From a virus: 22,861 nt of DNA. Below, piece after piece: positions 13,406-20,474 of this stretch (the first letter of the stretch is position 1; the number at the start of each line of letters is the position of its first letter). A program made the translations under genes and the position numbers. The stretch is taken from the IMG/VR virus record IMGVR_UViG_3300005264_000088, positions 1 through 22,861 of that record. One strand, given 5' to 3'. The notes under the pieces are model-generated. The model had not been told where the DNA came from. It saw nothing but the letters and a program-made list of their open reading frames with translations, and ran no database searches.

Positions 13406-15670
13406 TTATAAAACATCTATTTTATTTTCTATATTTATTTCTAAATTAACAGGGTTATATTCTTCTATTTCTAATTCGTTTGTCAATGCTAAATTTAATT
13501 CATCATTCTTAGACTTTATTGTAATAAAAACACAATAATCTAAAAATAAATCTTCTTTAGGAGTGATGTTTTCAATATAATTGTTATATTCTGGTGTCAA
13601 TGTTAAATACCATTTTTTATTCTTAATCACTGCATTTTTTTTTGCATTTTGCAGAGTAGAAAGGTTAACAGAATATTTTTTTAAAGGAGAATATTTACCA
13701 TTTTTTCTTAGTGCTTCTTCTGTATTAGATTTAACTATTCTTTTTGAAAAATTATTTTCTAACAATAAATTTATGGGATTTTTCGTTCCTATTGCATATT
13801 TAGCTCTTGGATTTGTTAGAGTTCTATCTCTTTTTTCACTATAGGTACCAAAAGCAACTTTTAGATCAGTTTGAGAATATTCTAACCCTTGATTTTTTAT
13901 TAATATAGGATCAACTATAGAAGTTAAAATAATCTCTCCTGATAGTTCTCCTAATTCATCAATTAATTCTTCTGGGAAAGGGATATCTAAACTTCCTATA
14001 CTTTCTCCTTTAGGGATACTTCCGTTAAAAATCATTGTTATCTCATTATCAGCATCGTGTAATATTTCATCTATTTTAGGTGGAACCCCATGACCATATT
14101 TGAATCTAATATTTTCTTCTTCTTCCATCATTTCTTCTAAATATGAAGACTTATGGACTAATAATCCTTTGATAAACATAGGGCTAAAGGGTTCCTTGAT
14201 TTTTTTTGCTAAATGAGCTGCTATTGCAGATATTTGAGGTGTAGAAAAACTTGTCCCAGCATTTTGAATTTCTTCTCCATTAGTATCTATGACTACGATC
14301 CCAGCAGCATTTTTAGTTTTTTTGCAAACACTTCCTCCGTAATAAACTAAATCAGGTTTAACTGTATTATATGGTCCAGGACCAACTTTACTAAAAGAAG
14401 ATACTTTATTTTTTACTGCTGTATTTATAGTTGTATGGTTAATTGATCCAACTGTCAAGGCTCTTAAACTTTCTGCCCCACAATTAATTGAACTATTTAA
14501 ATGATTAGTACAGTTTCCTGATGATTTTACAAATAATACATTATATTTTTTTTGTAAAAAATCTAAGTTCATGGCAAAAGAAGAAAACTTATCTTTAGAA
14601 ATCTTAGTTTTGGAACCCAAAGAGAGGTTCCATATCTGAGCTTTATTGCTATATTTTTTTAAAGAATTTTCTAAATTAATTAGAATTTCAGCTTCACTAG
14701 TAATTTTTTCTATCATCGCAACACAACTAATAATTTGACATCCTTCTACTCCGAGATTCAAGCTGTTTAATTGCTCACCAAAACATACTAAGCTACTTAC
14801 TTGTGTTCCATGATTATCATTTATGTCGTCTAATATATATGGCGAATATTGTCTTTTACACCAATTTTTTATAACATCTTGGTTTACTCCAGAATCAAAA
14901 ACTCCAACTAATGGATATTCTTTAGTTGGATCTATTTCAGGAACAGAAGGAACATCAAAAAAATCTATTTTAAAATCATCTCCAAAATCAAAGGTAAGCA
15001 TTTCTTCTACTGATTCAACAAAGGGCATTTTTTCTAATTCACTAAAAAAATCTATATCCTGATCATTAATTGCTTCATATATAATTTCATTATTAGGATA
15101 TTTAATTTTTTTTATATGAACATTTTCTAATTTTTCAAATAACAGTCTTTCCTCTCTTTCATTGAGTTTTTCATCATGAAAATCTACTAATTTAATTTTT
15201 AATTTTTGTATATTCATTAAATTTTTATCTATTTCCATTTTATATGTTTTGATATCATCTATTGCAGCGACAATAGTTTCTTTATTTTTAGATTTAGCTA
15301 GCCTATTTGATATAGTATCAGTATTTTTAGCATCTATTGAATAAAGAAGTCTATTATCGCCTTTTAAAGCGACTATCTTACTTAGATCTTTATCTATGAA
15401 TATTTCATTAATACTATCTCTATAACTTTTGGCTTTAGCTCTTGGGTTGATAATGGCTTCTACTATAATTGGAAATTCTTCGTACTCTAAACTTCTTTTC
15501 TTTACTTCATCTTTTAGAATTCCTGTGTTTTTTATTAAAAATTCAAATTTTTCGTCAGTATAATTTTCTTGTATCCATTTAGGAATATCATCGTTTCCTC
15601 CGCCTTCTATTCCTCTAAAATCTTTTTCTTTTCTAAATGTAACCTTTTTAATTAAGTTTTTCTTCCCCAT
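13406..15670 (-). CDS. ietS: subtilisin-like serine protease, IetS-type
   Basis: A 754-residue S8-family peptidase without a signal peptide, so cytoplasmic. The catalytic triad is Asp259 (VGVFDSG), His287 (DNHGTQVSS) and Ser474 (AGTSFSTP), with oxyanion Asn386 (SSGN). A roughly 245-residue N-terminal extension has PIIVEAIINPRAKAKSYR and helical parts, and a 250-residue C-terminal extension is of unknown fold. An AAA-ATPase gene overlaps its start by 23 nt. This ATPase-plus-subtilase pair matches the IetAS system, first described as a plasmid stability/incompatibility locus and later as antiphage. It probably cleaves a target when released by the ATPase or by an infection signal. The ATG at 15670 follows AAGGAG. 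The pair's class is well supported; the substrate is unknown. Confidence 0.85.
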   Translation of the reverse strand: MGKKNLIKKVTFRKEKDFRGIEGGGNDDIPKWIQENYTDEKFEFLIKNTGILKDEVKKRSLEYEEFPIIVEAIINPRAKAKSYRDSINEIFIDKDLSKIVALKGDNRLLYSIDAKNTDTISNRLAKSKNKETIVAAIDDIKTYKMEIDKNLMNIQKLKIKLVDFHDEKLNEREERLLFEKLENVHIKKIKYPNNEIIYEAINDQDIDFFSELEKMPFVESVEEMLTFDFGDDFKIDFFDVPSVPEIDPTKEYPLVGVFDSGVNQDVIKNWCKRQYSPYILDDINDNHGTQVSSLVCFGEQLNSLNLGVEGCQIISCVAMIEKITSEAEILINLENSLKKYSNKAQIWNLSLGSKTKISKDKFSSFAMNLDFLQKKYNVLFVKSSGNCTNHLNSSINCGAESLRALTVGSINHTTINTAVKNKVSSFSKVGPGPYNTVKPDLVYYGGSVCKKTKNAAGIVVIDTNGEEIQNAGTSFSTPQISAIAAHLAKKIKEPFSPMFIKGLLVHKSSYLEEMMEEEENIRFKYGHGVPPKIDEILHDADNEITMIFNGSIPKGESIGSLDIPFPEELIDELGELSGEIILTSIVDPILIKNQGLEYSQTDLKVAFGTYSEKRDRTLTNPRAKYAIGTKNPINLLLENNFSKRIVKSNTEEALRKNGKYSPLKKYSVNLSTLQNAKKNAVIKNKKWYLTLTPEYNNYIENITPKEDLFLDYCVFITIKSKNDELNLALTNELEIEEYNPVNLEINIENKIDVL

Positions 15671-16754
15671 GATTACTCCTTTTTAATTCATTATCGATTT
15701 GTCTTAAAGAAATATTTAAATGGCTAGCAATATCACTTCTACTTACTTTTCTATAATTAAGAAAGTGAATTAACGATTCTTGGCCTCTTTGGTAATTAAA
15801 ATGATAAAATTCATTTAAAATATCAGAATAAGATATAGATTCTTTTCCTGCTAGTAAACAATTTCTTATTGTAGAAACAACTATTTTTTTTATTTCTGAA
15901 GGACTTTCTTTAAAAATTAGTTTTTCAAAAACTAATTTTTTAGATGGTGTTATTTTAAAAGAAAAATTAAACTTTTCAAGCTCTTTAGTAAAAATTTTAT
16001 ATTTTGTTTCAACAGAGATTATATCAGTATTAATAATAGTACTAAACCTTCTCCAAATAGCAGGATCTAGTAATTTTTCGTGATTAGTTGCTGCTAATAA
16101 AATATTATTTTTAGTAAATAAATCAATATTTTGTAATAAACTATTTACAACTCTTTTTAATTCTCCTAATTCTTTGGAGTCATCTCTTAATTTTGCAATA
16201 GCATCAAACTCATCAAGAAATAATATACATGGTTTACTATTCGCATATTCAAAAACTTTTCTAATATTTTTGGCTGTATTTCCTAATAAAGATGAAATAA
16301 CTGCATCTAATTTTACTGTAACTAGAGGTAAGTTTATTTTTTTAGCTATTAAATGAGCTATTGCTGTTTTTCCAGTTCCTGGTTGACCATGTAATAACAA
16401 AGAATAAGGAAGATCTAAATTATGTCTTTTTAGTTCTTCTTTTTTTTCTATTCCTAAAATAAAATTATCTATTTGCTGTTTTTGATAGGTTTCTAATATT
16501 AAACCTTTGTGATAGTTTGAATCTATAGTCACTTCTACCATTTCTAAACTACTGTCTTTATCTTTAGGCTTAGTCATAAATGAATCAAAATGCACTGGAT
16601 GAATTGAGTTGTTGTTTAATATTCTATTTATTTCTTTAGAAAATTTTAAATCTTCATCTGCTATATTTTCAGATAATAATTTACTATAATTTTTTACTCT
16701 AATATGATCTTTTTTTAGTCCTGCTTCAATTATTTTTAATATTTCTGTCTTCAT
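15648..16754 (-). CDS. ietA: AAA-family ATPase, IetA-type
   Basis: A 368-residue protein with a central AAA+ domain: Walker A GQPGTGKT (123-130), Walker B ILFLDEFD (D181/E182), sensor 1 AATN (N224) and arginine finger region PAIWRRF (R235/R236). This is the classic, FtsH/spastin-like set, suggesting a hexameric ATPase. The N-terminal 90 residues are helical and the C-terminal tail has an HTH-like SRSDIASHLNISLRQIDNELKR. It pairs with the overlapping subtilase gene as in IetAS, where both proteins are needed. It may hold the protease in check and recognise phage or plasmid cues. The ATG at 16754 follows GGAGGA. A 17-bp direct repeat with a -10-like core lies upstream. Confidence 0.85.
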   Translation of the reverse strand: MKTEILKIIEAGLKKDHIRVKNYSKLLSENIADEDLKFSKEINRILNNNSIHPVHFDSFMTKPKDKDSSLEMVEVTIDSNYHKGLILETYQKQQIDNFILGIEKKEELKRHNLDLPYSLLLHGQPGTGKTAIAHLIAKKINLPLVTVKLDAVISSLLGNTAKNIRKVFEYANSKPCILFLDEFDAIAKLRDDSKELGELKRVVNSLLQNIDLFTKNNILLAATNHEKLLDPAIWRRFSTIINTDIISVETKYKIFTKELEKFNFSFKITPSKKLVFEKLIFKESPSEIKKIVVSTIRNCLLAGKESISYSDILNEFYHFNYQRGQESLIHFLNYRKVSRSDIASHLNISLRQIDNELKRSNHGEEKLN

Positions 16755-16766
16755 TGCTTTCCTCCG

Positions 16767-16845
16767 AAATTATAACGTTTTTCAATATAATTATATCATT
16801 TTCAGAGAAAAAAATACAGTTTTTTAAAAAATTATAACGTTTTTC
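16767..16845. repeat. 17-bp direct repeat upstream of ietA
   Basis: AAATTATAACGTTTTTC occurs at 16767-16783 and again at 16829-16845, 62 bp apart. On the minus strand each contains TATAAT preceded by AACGT, so each could be a -10 element, with no good -35. The first sits at the ribosome binding site of ietA; the second covers the end of the 139-aa gene. Possibly two sites for an autoregulator or a promoter duplication. Confidence 0.45.
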
Positions 16846-17251
16846 GAGATAAAGTATTAAGAAGGCCTAAAGAATAGTTTTGCCTGATAAAGCTATTTAA
16901 TTCATTAAATAAATCTTCTTTTGAATTTATAGTAGCTGTATAATTTTTATCTTCAAGAGAACTATTAAATATTATTGGATAACCTCCTAAATAATAATAT
17001 TCAATATAAAGCATATTAACTCTATAATTTCTTAAATGTGGAGCACTAACATAATAATTTATTCTAGCATCATATTTAGAAACTTCGGGAGTTTCTAACA
17101 GAATAACTTCTTCATAAAATTCTAATTTTTTAAATACTCCTTTTAAATGAAAAGATAATTTTTTCAAAATTTCTTTAATTTCTTTTTCTATATCTTCTTT
17201 GACTTTAAGGTCTTTTAAGTTGATTTCATCAAATGTCATTGTTTTTTCCAT
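16832..17251 (-). CDS. unknown 139-aa protein in the defence-like cassette
   Basis: I do not recognise a family. The 139-residue protein has a charged helical N-terminus (LKDLKVKEDIEKEIKEILKKLSFHLKGVFKKLEF), then a strand-rich aromatic part (EEVILLETPEVSKYDARINYYVSAPHLRNYRVNMLYIEYYYLGGYPIIFNSS), then a helical tail. No cysteine, metal site or membrane segment is seen. It starts with ATG 17251 after GAGAGGTGG, 13 nt past the stop of the EEP nuclease gene, so the two are probably one transcript and may act together. It ends 77 nt before ietA. It could be an immunity or sensor partner for the nuclease, but that is guesswork. Confidence 0.65.
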   Translation of the reverse strand: MEKTMTFDEINLKDLKVKEDIEKEIKEILKKLSFHLKGVFKKLEFYEEVILLETPEVSKYDARINYYVSAPHLRNYRVNMLYIEYYYLGGYPIIFNSSLEDKNYTATINSKEDLFNELNSFIRQNYSLGLLNTLSRKTL

Positions 17252-17264
17252 ATTTCCACCTCTC

Positions 17265-18038
17265 TTAATTAAAAACTATACTTATAGGCATATGATCGCT
17301 AATCTTAGGCTTATATCCTTTATCTAGTAAATGATTAGTTTCTAATTCTACTATTTTAAAATTTTTTTTATCAAATAAACTCACAAGACTTTTTGTCATA
17401 ATAACCTGATCTAAAAGGTGCCAAGATCTCCCAAACCAATGACTCCCTAGAGTAATCTGATCAAAATTTCCTAATAAATGATAACTAGGGTTGTAGTATA
17501 GATTTCTTTCTCTACCTTGATTTGTTATAATGCTACTTCCTAAAGCACAATTAGAAACTTTAAATGACATTAAATCTTCAAATTCATGAGGATTTAAATT
17601 AAAATCACCTATAAATATAATGTCTTCTGTATTCCTATCTTTTTTTAAAGTGTCTAATTTTTGTTCTAACATATCAAATATACTATTAATAGACTCTACT
17701 TGACCTGGTGAGACTTTACTTGGCAAGTGAACAGGAACTATAAGAAAATTTCTGATTTCATCATTTAAGAAAATCTCAATTTCTTTTATCATATATCTCT
17801 TATCTTCTTCTACATCAAAACTTTCAAATAATTTATATTTAAAAAAATATCTTAATTCTTTAGACTGTCCTTTTACTTTGATTTCAACTTTATTAAGCTC
17901 TTTAAATTCAAATTTTACTGGGAGAACTATTTGTTCACCTTCTGCTAGAATTAATATATCAGGGTCTTCCTGATTTATTAATTCTTCTATATGAATACTT
18001 AAATCTTTACTCTGAGTATTCCAAAATAAAATTTTAAT
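17265..18038 (-). CDS. endonuclease/exonuclease/phosphatase-fold (EEP) protein with apparent ATT start
   Basis: The full frame gives 257 residues. A short version from the first ATG (17792) would lose two catalytic motifs. Residues in order: ILFWNT with metal-coordinating Asn7, DILILAEGE with Glu33, VPVHLPS with His104, IIFIGDFN with Asp145/Asn147, HLLDQV with Asp210, and the ISDHMPI ending with Asp248/His249. That is the complete EEP signature, so it likely cleaves phosphodiester bonds in DNA, RNA or a small molecule. No ATG, GTG or TTG fits; ATT at 18038 lies 6 nt after AAGGAGG and gives the family-like N-terminus 'MKILFWNT'. It stands 48 nt after the repressor gene and is followed by the 139-aa gene. 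Confidence 0.78.
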   Translation of the reverse strand: MKILFWNTQSKDLSIHIEELINQEDPDILILAEGEQIVLPVKFEFKELNKVEIKVKGQSKELRYFFKYKLFESFDVEEDKRYMIKEIEIFLNDEIRNFLIVPVHLPSKVSPGQVESINSIFDMLEQKLDTLKKDRNTEDIIFIGDFNLNPHEFEDLMSFKVSNCALGSSIITNQGRERNLYYNPSYHLLGNFDQITLGSHWFGRSWHLLDQVIMTKSLVSLFDKKNFKIVELETNHLLDKGYKPKISDHMPISIVFN

Positions 18039-18044
18039 AATACT

Positions 18045-18051
18045 CCTCCTT
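18045..18051 (-). promoter_or_regulatory. ribosome binding site of the EEP gene
   Basis: AAGGAGG on the minus strand, 6 nt before ATT (18038) and 3 nt before another ATT (18041). The site is strong and no usual start codon follows at proper distance, supporting an ATT start or a recently mutated ATG. Confidence 0.5.
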
Positions 18052-18086
18052 CTTTCGCAATTATATTTTCTTATTAAGTTATATAC

Positions 18087-18746
18087 CTAATGATTAAAAA
18101 CTCCTACTTTTTTTCCTACGATATAAAATTCATCGGATTCATTTATTATGATAGGATCATAATCTTTGTTATCACTGGATAATATTATATCTCCACGATC
18201 TGTTTTTTTATATCTTTTTAATAAGCCTTCATCATTTAAAATGAATGCTCCAACTTCTCCATTTTCAGGCATTACTTCTTTTTTTATAAGAACTGTATCA
18301 CCGTTTTTGATATCAGGGTGCATAGAATTACCATCTACCTTAATACCTATTACATCTCCCCTAAATCCATTTGTTTGTGGGAGAGGCATATGTCCAATGA
18401 TACCACTTTTGCAACTTCCAAAACCTGCCGAAATAGAATCATAAATAGGAATCTGTTTAAATTCAGTAATTGGATTATTTAAATCTATATTCCCTACTTT
18501 TATTTTTCTCATTTTTTCAGGTATTTTTTCATTTTCAACCATTGCTATTATTTCTTGCTGTTCTTCTGTTGGAATTGAAAATTCATTGAAAAATTTCTCT
18601 AAAAATTTATAAGAGGGTAACCTTTTCCCTGTTTTATAGTGACTTATGGATGACAAAGAGACTTTCATTACTGTAGAAATATAGTCTAATGTATATTCAT
18701 TTTTTATCATAAATTCATTCAAATATTCTTTGAATTTTATTTCCAT
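18087..18746 (-). CDS. CI/LexA-type prophage repressor with S24 self-cleaving domain
   Basis: A 219-residue lysogeny repressor. The N-terminal XRE HTH (residues 8-55) has YTLDYISTVMKVSLSSISHYKTGKR. The C-terminal peptidase S24 domain has the Ala107-Gly108 cleavage site (DSISAGFG), nucleophile Ser141 (DGNSMHPDIKNGD) and Lys177 (LLKRYK), so RecA-stimulated self-cleavage and SOS induction are expected. The ATG at 18746 follows AAGGAG. It diverges from the plus-strand operon across a region with three operator-like palindromes. Downstream, 48 nt away and on the same strand, begins the accessory cassette, which could be co-transcribed in the lysogen. Confidence 0.94.
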   Translation of the reverse strand: MEIKFKEYLNEFMIKNEYTLDYISTVMKVSLSSISHYKTGKRLPSYKFLEKFFNEFSIPTEEQQEIIAMVENEKIPEKMRKIKVGNIDLNNPITEFKQIPIYDSISAGFGSCKSGIIGHMPLPQTNGFRGDVIGIKVDGNSMHPDIKNGDTVLIKKEVMPENGEVGAFILNDEGLLKRYKKTDRGDIILSSDNKDYDPIIINESDEFYIVGKKVGVFNH

Positions 18747-18929
18747 AATAGATACTCCTTTTTAGTTAATAATTTATTATATATTATTTTTATACAAAAA
18801 AGTAAAATAAGACTTGACTTTAGTTATACAAAGTTGTAAAGTTTATTAAAGAAGTTTTACAAAAATGTATAATCGATTAAAAAATAACATTATTATTTAA
18901 AATAAAATTTAATAAAAAGGGGGGGCATT
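18747..18929. promoter_or_regulatory. divergent control region between repressor and plus-strand operon
   Basis: The 183-bp gap contains operator-like sites TATACAAAAAAGTAAA (18791-18806, weak right arm), TATACAAAGTTGTAAA (18825-18840) and TTTACAAAAATGTATA (18856-18871). The last two start 31 bp apart, about three helical turns. The rightward promoter is described separately. A leftward promoter for the repressor is less clear; TATAAT at about 18775 on the minus strand is a possible -10. The arrangement is that of a lambda-like switch. Confidence 0.75.
18814..18842 (+). promoter_or_regulatory. rightward promoter of the par-int operon
   Basis: -35 TTGACT (18814-18819), 17-bp spacer, -10 TAAAGT (18837-18842). 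The spacer and -10 are covered by the operator at 18825-18840. The bases TTGACTTTAGTTATACAA are almost the same as in the leftward promoter at 13184 (minus strand), indicating a duplicated control element. Confidence 0.8.
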
Positions 18930-19385
18930 ATGGTAAGGCCAGTATCAGCACTATCACTAGAATTAGAAAGAAGTATGAATATGCAAGTAAGGGTAGAAAC
19001 ATTTGAAGAACACCTAAGACATGGAGAGATTATTGACCAGTTGGATGATGAGAGGCGAATTAAGAGTTTTAATTTAGATAAATGGAATGAAGATATGCAA
19101 AAATCATTTGCTAAAACAAGGAAGAGTATTTTAAAACTGGATGATCTTACAGAGATTAAAGAGGCTTTAAAGGAGTTGGATAAAAAAGTAAATAGTTTTA
19201 ATAAAACCTACTCTAAAAAAATAAAGCAGATCAGAGCCCTTGAACTTGAATATGAAAAATTAGATGATGAACTCAGGACTTGGTTAATAAACTATGCAAC
19301 AAAGTGTAGGGGAAAACTCAGGGAGGAAAACTCAGGTATTGAGAAAAAGATGATAGAAGAGAATATTTTAAAACGATTTCTGTAG
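18930..19385 (+). CDS. coiled-coil protein of unknown function, first gene of the par-int operon
   Basis: 151 residues, starting ATG after a GGGGGG-type ribosome binding site (AAAAGGGGGGCATT-ATG). The protein is almost wholly helical and strongly charged. Residues 70-120 (LTEIKEALKELDKKVNSFNKTYSKKIKQIRALELEYEKLDDELRTW) show heptad spacing typical of a coiled coil. No enzyme motif, membrane segment or zinc site is seen. As the first gene after the repressor-controlled promoter, it would be made early after induction. I do not recognise its family. It could be a regulator or a DNA-structure protein of the partition module. Confidence 0.68.
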   Translation: MVRPVSALSLELERSMNMQVRVETFEEHLRHGEIIDQLDDERRIKSFNLDKWNEDMQKSFAKTRKSILKLDDLTEIKEALKELDKKVNSFNKTYSKKIKQIRALELEYEKLDDELRTWLINYATKCRGKLREENSGIEKKMIEENILKRFL

Positions 19386-19402
19386 GCAGTAGGAGGGTGA
19401 TA

Positions 19403-19576
19403 GTGGATATTAAAATAAAAGGAAAAATAAAAGATTGGGACACTTTTTACAGGAATATTATTCCACAACTAAAGTCATTGACCTTTAGAGGTAAAACAGT
19501 AACTACAATAGATAAAATAGAGAGTGAAGCAATAGATGCTTTCTTACTCAATGAAGAAGTAGAATGGAGTTATTAG
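19403..19576 (+). CDS. small protein of unknown function (57 aa)
   Basis: A short gene from GTG 19403 with AGGAGGG 5 nt upstream to TAG 19576. The sequence MDIKIKGKIKDWDTFYRNIIPQLKSLTF has a WD pair and a basic start, followed by an acidic C-terminal third ending EEVEWSY. No known domain is seen. The strong ribosome binding site, the 17-nt distance from the previous gene and the stop that overlaps the next ribosome binding site support it as a real gene. Confidence 0.62.
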   Translation: MDIKIKGKIKDWDTFYRNIIPQLKSLTFRGKTVTTIDKIESEAIDAFLLNEEVEWSY

Positions 19577-19587
19577 GAGGGTATAAA

Positions 19588-19758
19588 ATGAAAAAACAAA
19601 AATTAAGACCAAATCATCAAGAGATTATAGCTATGAGTTTAGAGGATTTAAACTTTATATTAAAAAGCCAATATGTGTTGACAAATAGGCAGACCAAACA
19701 AATTAAATCAGAAATTAAGAGAAAAAGAAGAATAACAGGGCAGAAGGTGATTGTCTAA
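19588..19758 (+). CDS. small basic protein (56 aa) before parA
   Basis: Starts at ATG 19588, 6 nt after AGGAGGG. An upstream in-frame ATG (19564) precedes that ribosome binding site and is rejected. The sequence is very basic (KKQKLRPNHQEIIAM near the start and TNRQTKQIKSEIKRKRRITGQK near the end) with a helical middle LEDLNFILKSQ. It may bind DNA. The stop TAA shares its final base with the ATG of parA, showing tight coupling, so it may be a small regulator of the partition operon. Confidence 0.62.
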   Translation: MKKQKLRPNHQEIIAMSLEDLNFILKSQYVLTNRQTKQIKSEIKRKRRITGQKVIV

Positions 19759-20474
19759 TGGCTAAAGTAATTTTATTTAAAAACAATAAAGGAGGGGTAG
19801 GGAAGTCATTATTATGCTTCTGGACTGCCCACATCCTTTCTACATTATCAAAAACAAGTGATGATAAGAAAAATAAAGTACTAATCCTTACATCTGATTC
19901 ACAAAATAATATCATGCAGATGGCAGGAACTAAATCAGGCTATGGTGATGGACTTCAAGGATATATTGATGGTAGAGGTTCAGATCTAATAAGATTAAGA
20001 GAAGGACTATTTTATGTTCCTTTGACATCTACTGGAATAAAAAGAACCTTTGAAACCAGGTTCCACGATGTAATAGAGGTTTTCAAAAAACAATATGACT
20101 ATATCCTTATAGATGGATCACCAGTATTAAAGTTAGATAATATCTTTCTGGAAGTCAGTGACAAAGTAGTTATACCTACTTTCCTTGATAATGTAACTAC
20201 TAAGGGAATGATCAATCTTATCAAAGAGGTAGGAGTGGATAGAGTGGCTATGATTGTTCCTAACAGAGTTGGAAAAAGTAAGATGGAACGAGAACATCTA
20301 AATAAATTAAAAAAGAGTCTGAGTGGTGTAGGAGCAACGATTACTAATCCAATTTATCAGACTACAAAAATTATGCAGCTTACAGAAAAATCAAAAACAA
20401 TTATGGAAACTAAAAGTAAACAATATTATGAGATAAAACAAATATTTGCAAAAATTGTAAAGGCTGTGATGTAG
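19758..20474 (+). CDS. parA: ParA-family partition ATPase
   Basis: A 238-residue ParA/Soj-type ATPase. It has the deviant Walker A KNNKGGVGKS (8-17) with signature Lys11 and Lys16, a Walker A' region DSQNNIMQM, and Walker B YDYILIDGSP. It lacks a long N-terminal HTH, so it is of the small ParA class. It would bind DNA non-specifically and move the ParB-parS complex, spreading copies of a low-copy plasmid. Stop and start of the next gene directly adjoin (TAG-ATG), typical for parAB. Presence in a phage genome with an integrase points to plasmid-like maintenance. ParA-like proteins can also have other roles, such as conjugation or positioning. Confidence 0.9.
   Translation: MAKVILFKNNKGGVGKSLLCFWTAHILSTLSKTSDDKKNKVLILTSDSQNNIMQMAGTKSGYGDGLQGYIDGRGSDLIRLREGLFYVPLTSTGIKRTFETRFHDVIEVFKKQYDYILIDGSPVLKLDNIFLEVSDKVVIPTFLDNVTTKGMINLIKEVGVDRVAMIVPNRVGKSKMEREHLNKLKKSLSGVGATITNPIYQTTKIMQLTEKSKTIMETKSKQYYEIKQIFAKIVKAVM

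Noticed and set aside
18045-18062. TTTCGCAATTATA near 18053 as a fourth copy of the 19-bp palindrome
   Set aside because: Only the left half fits; the right arm is absent.
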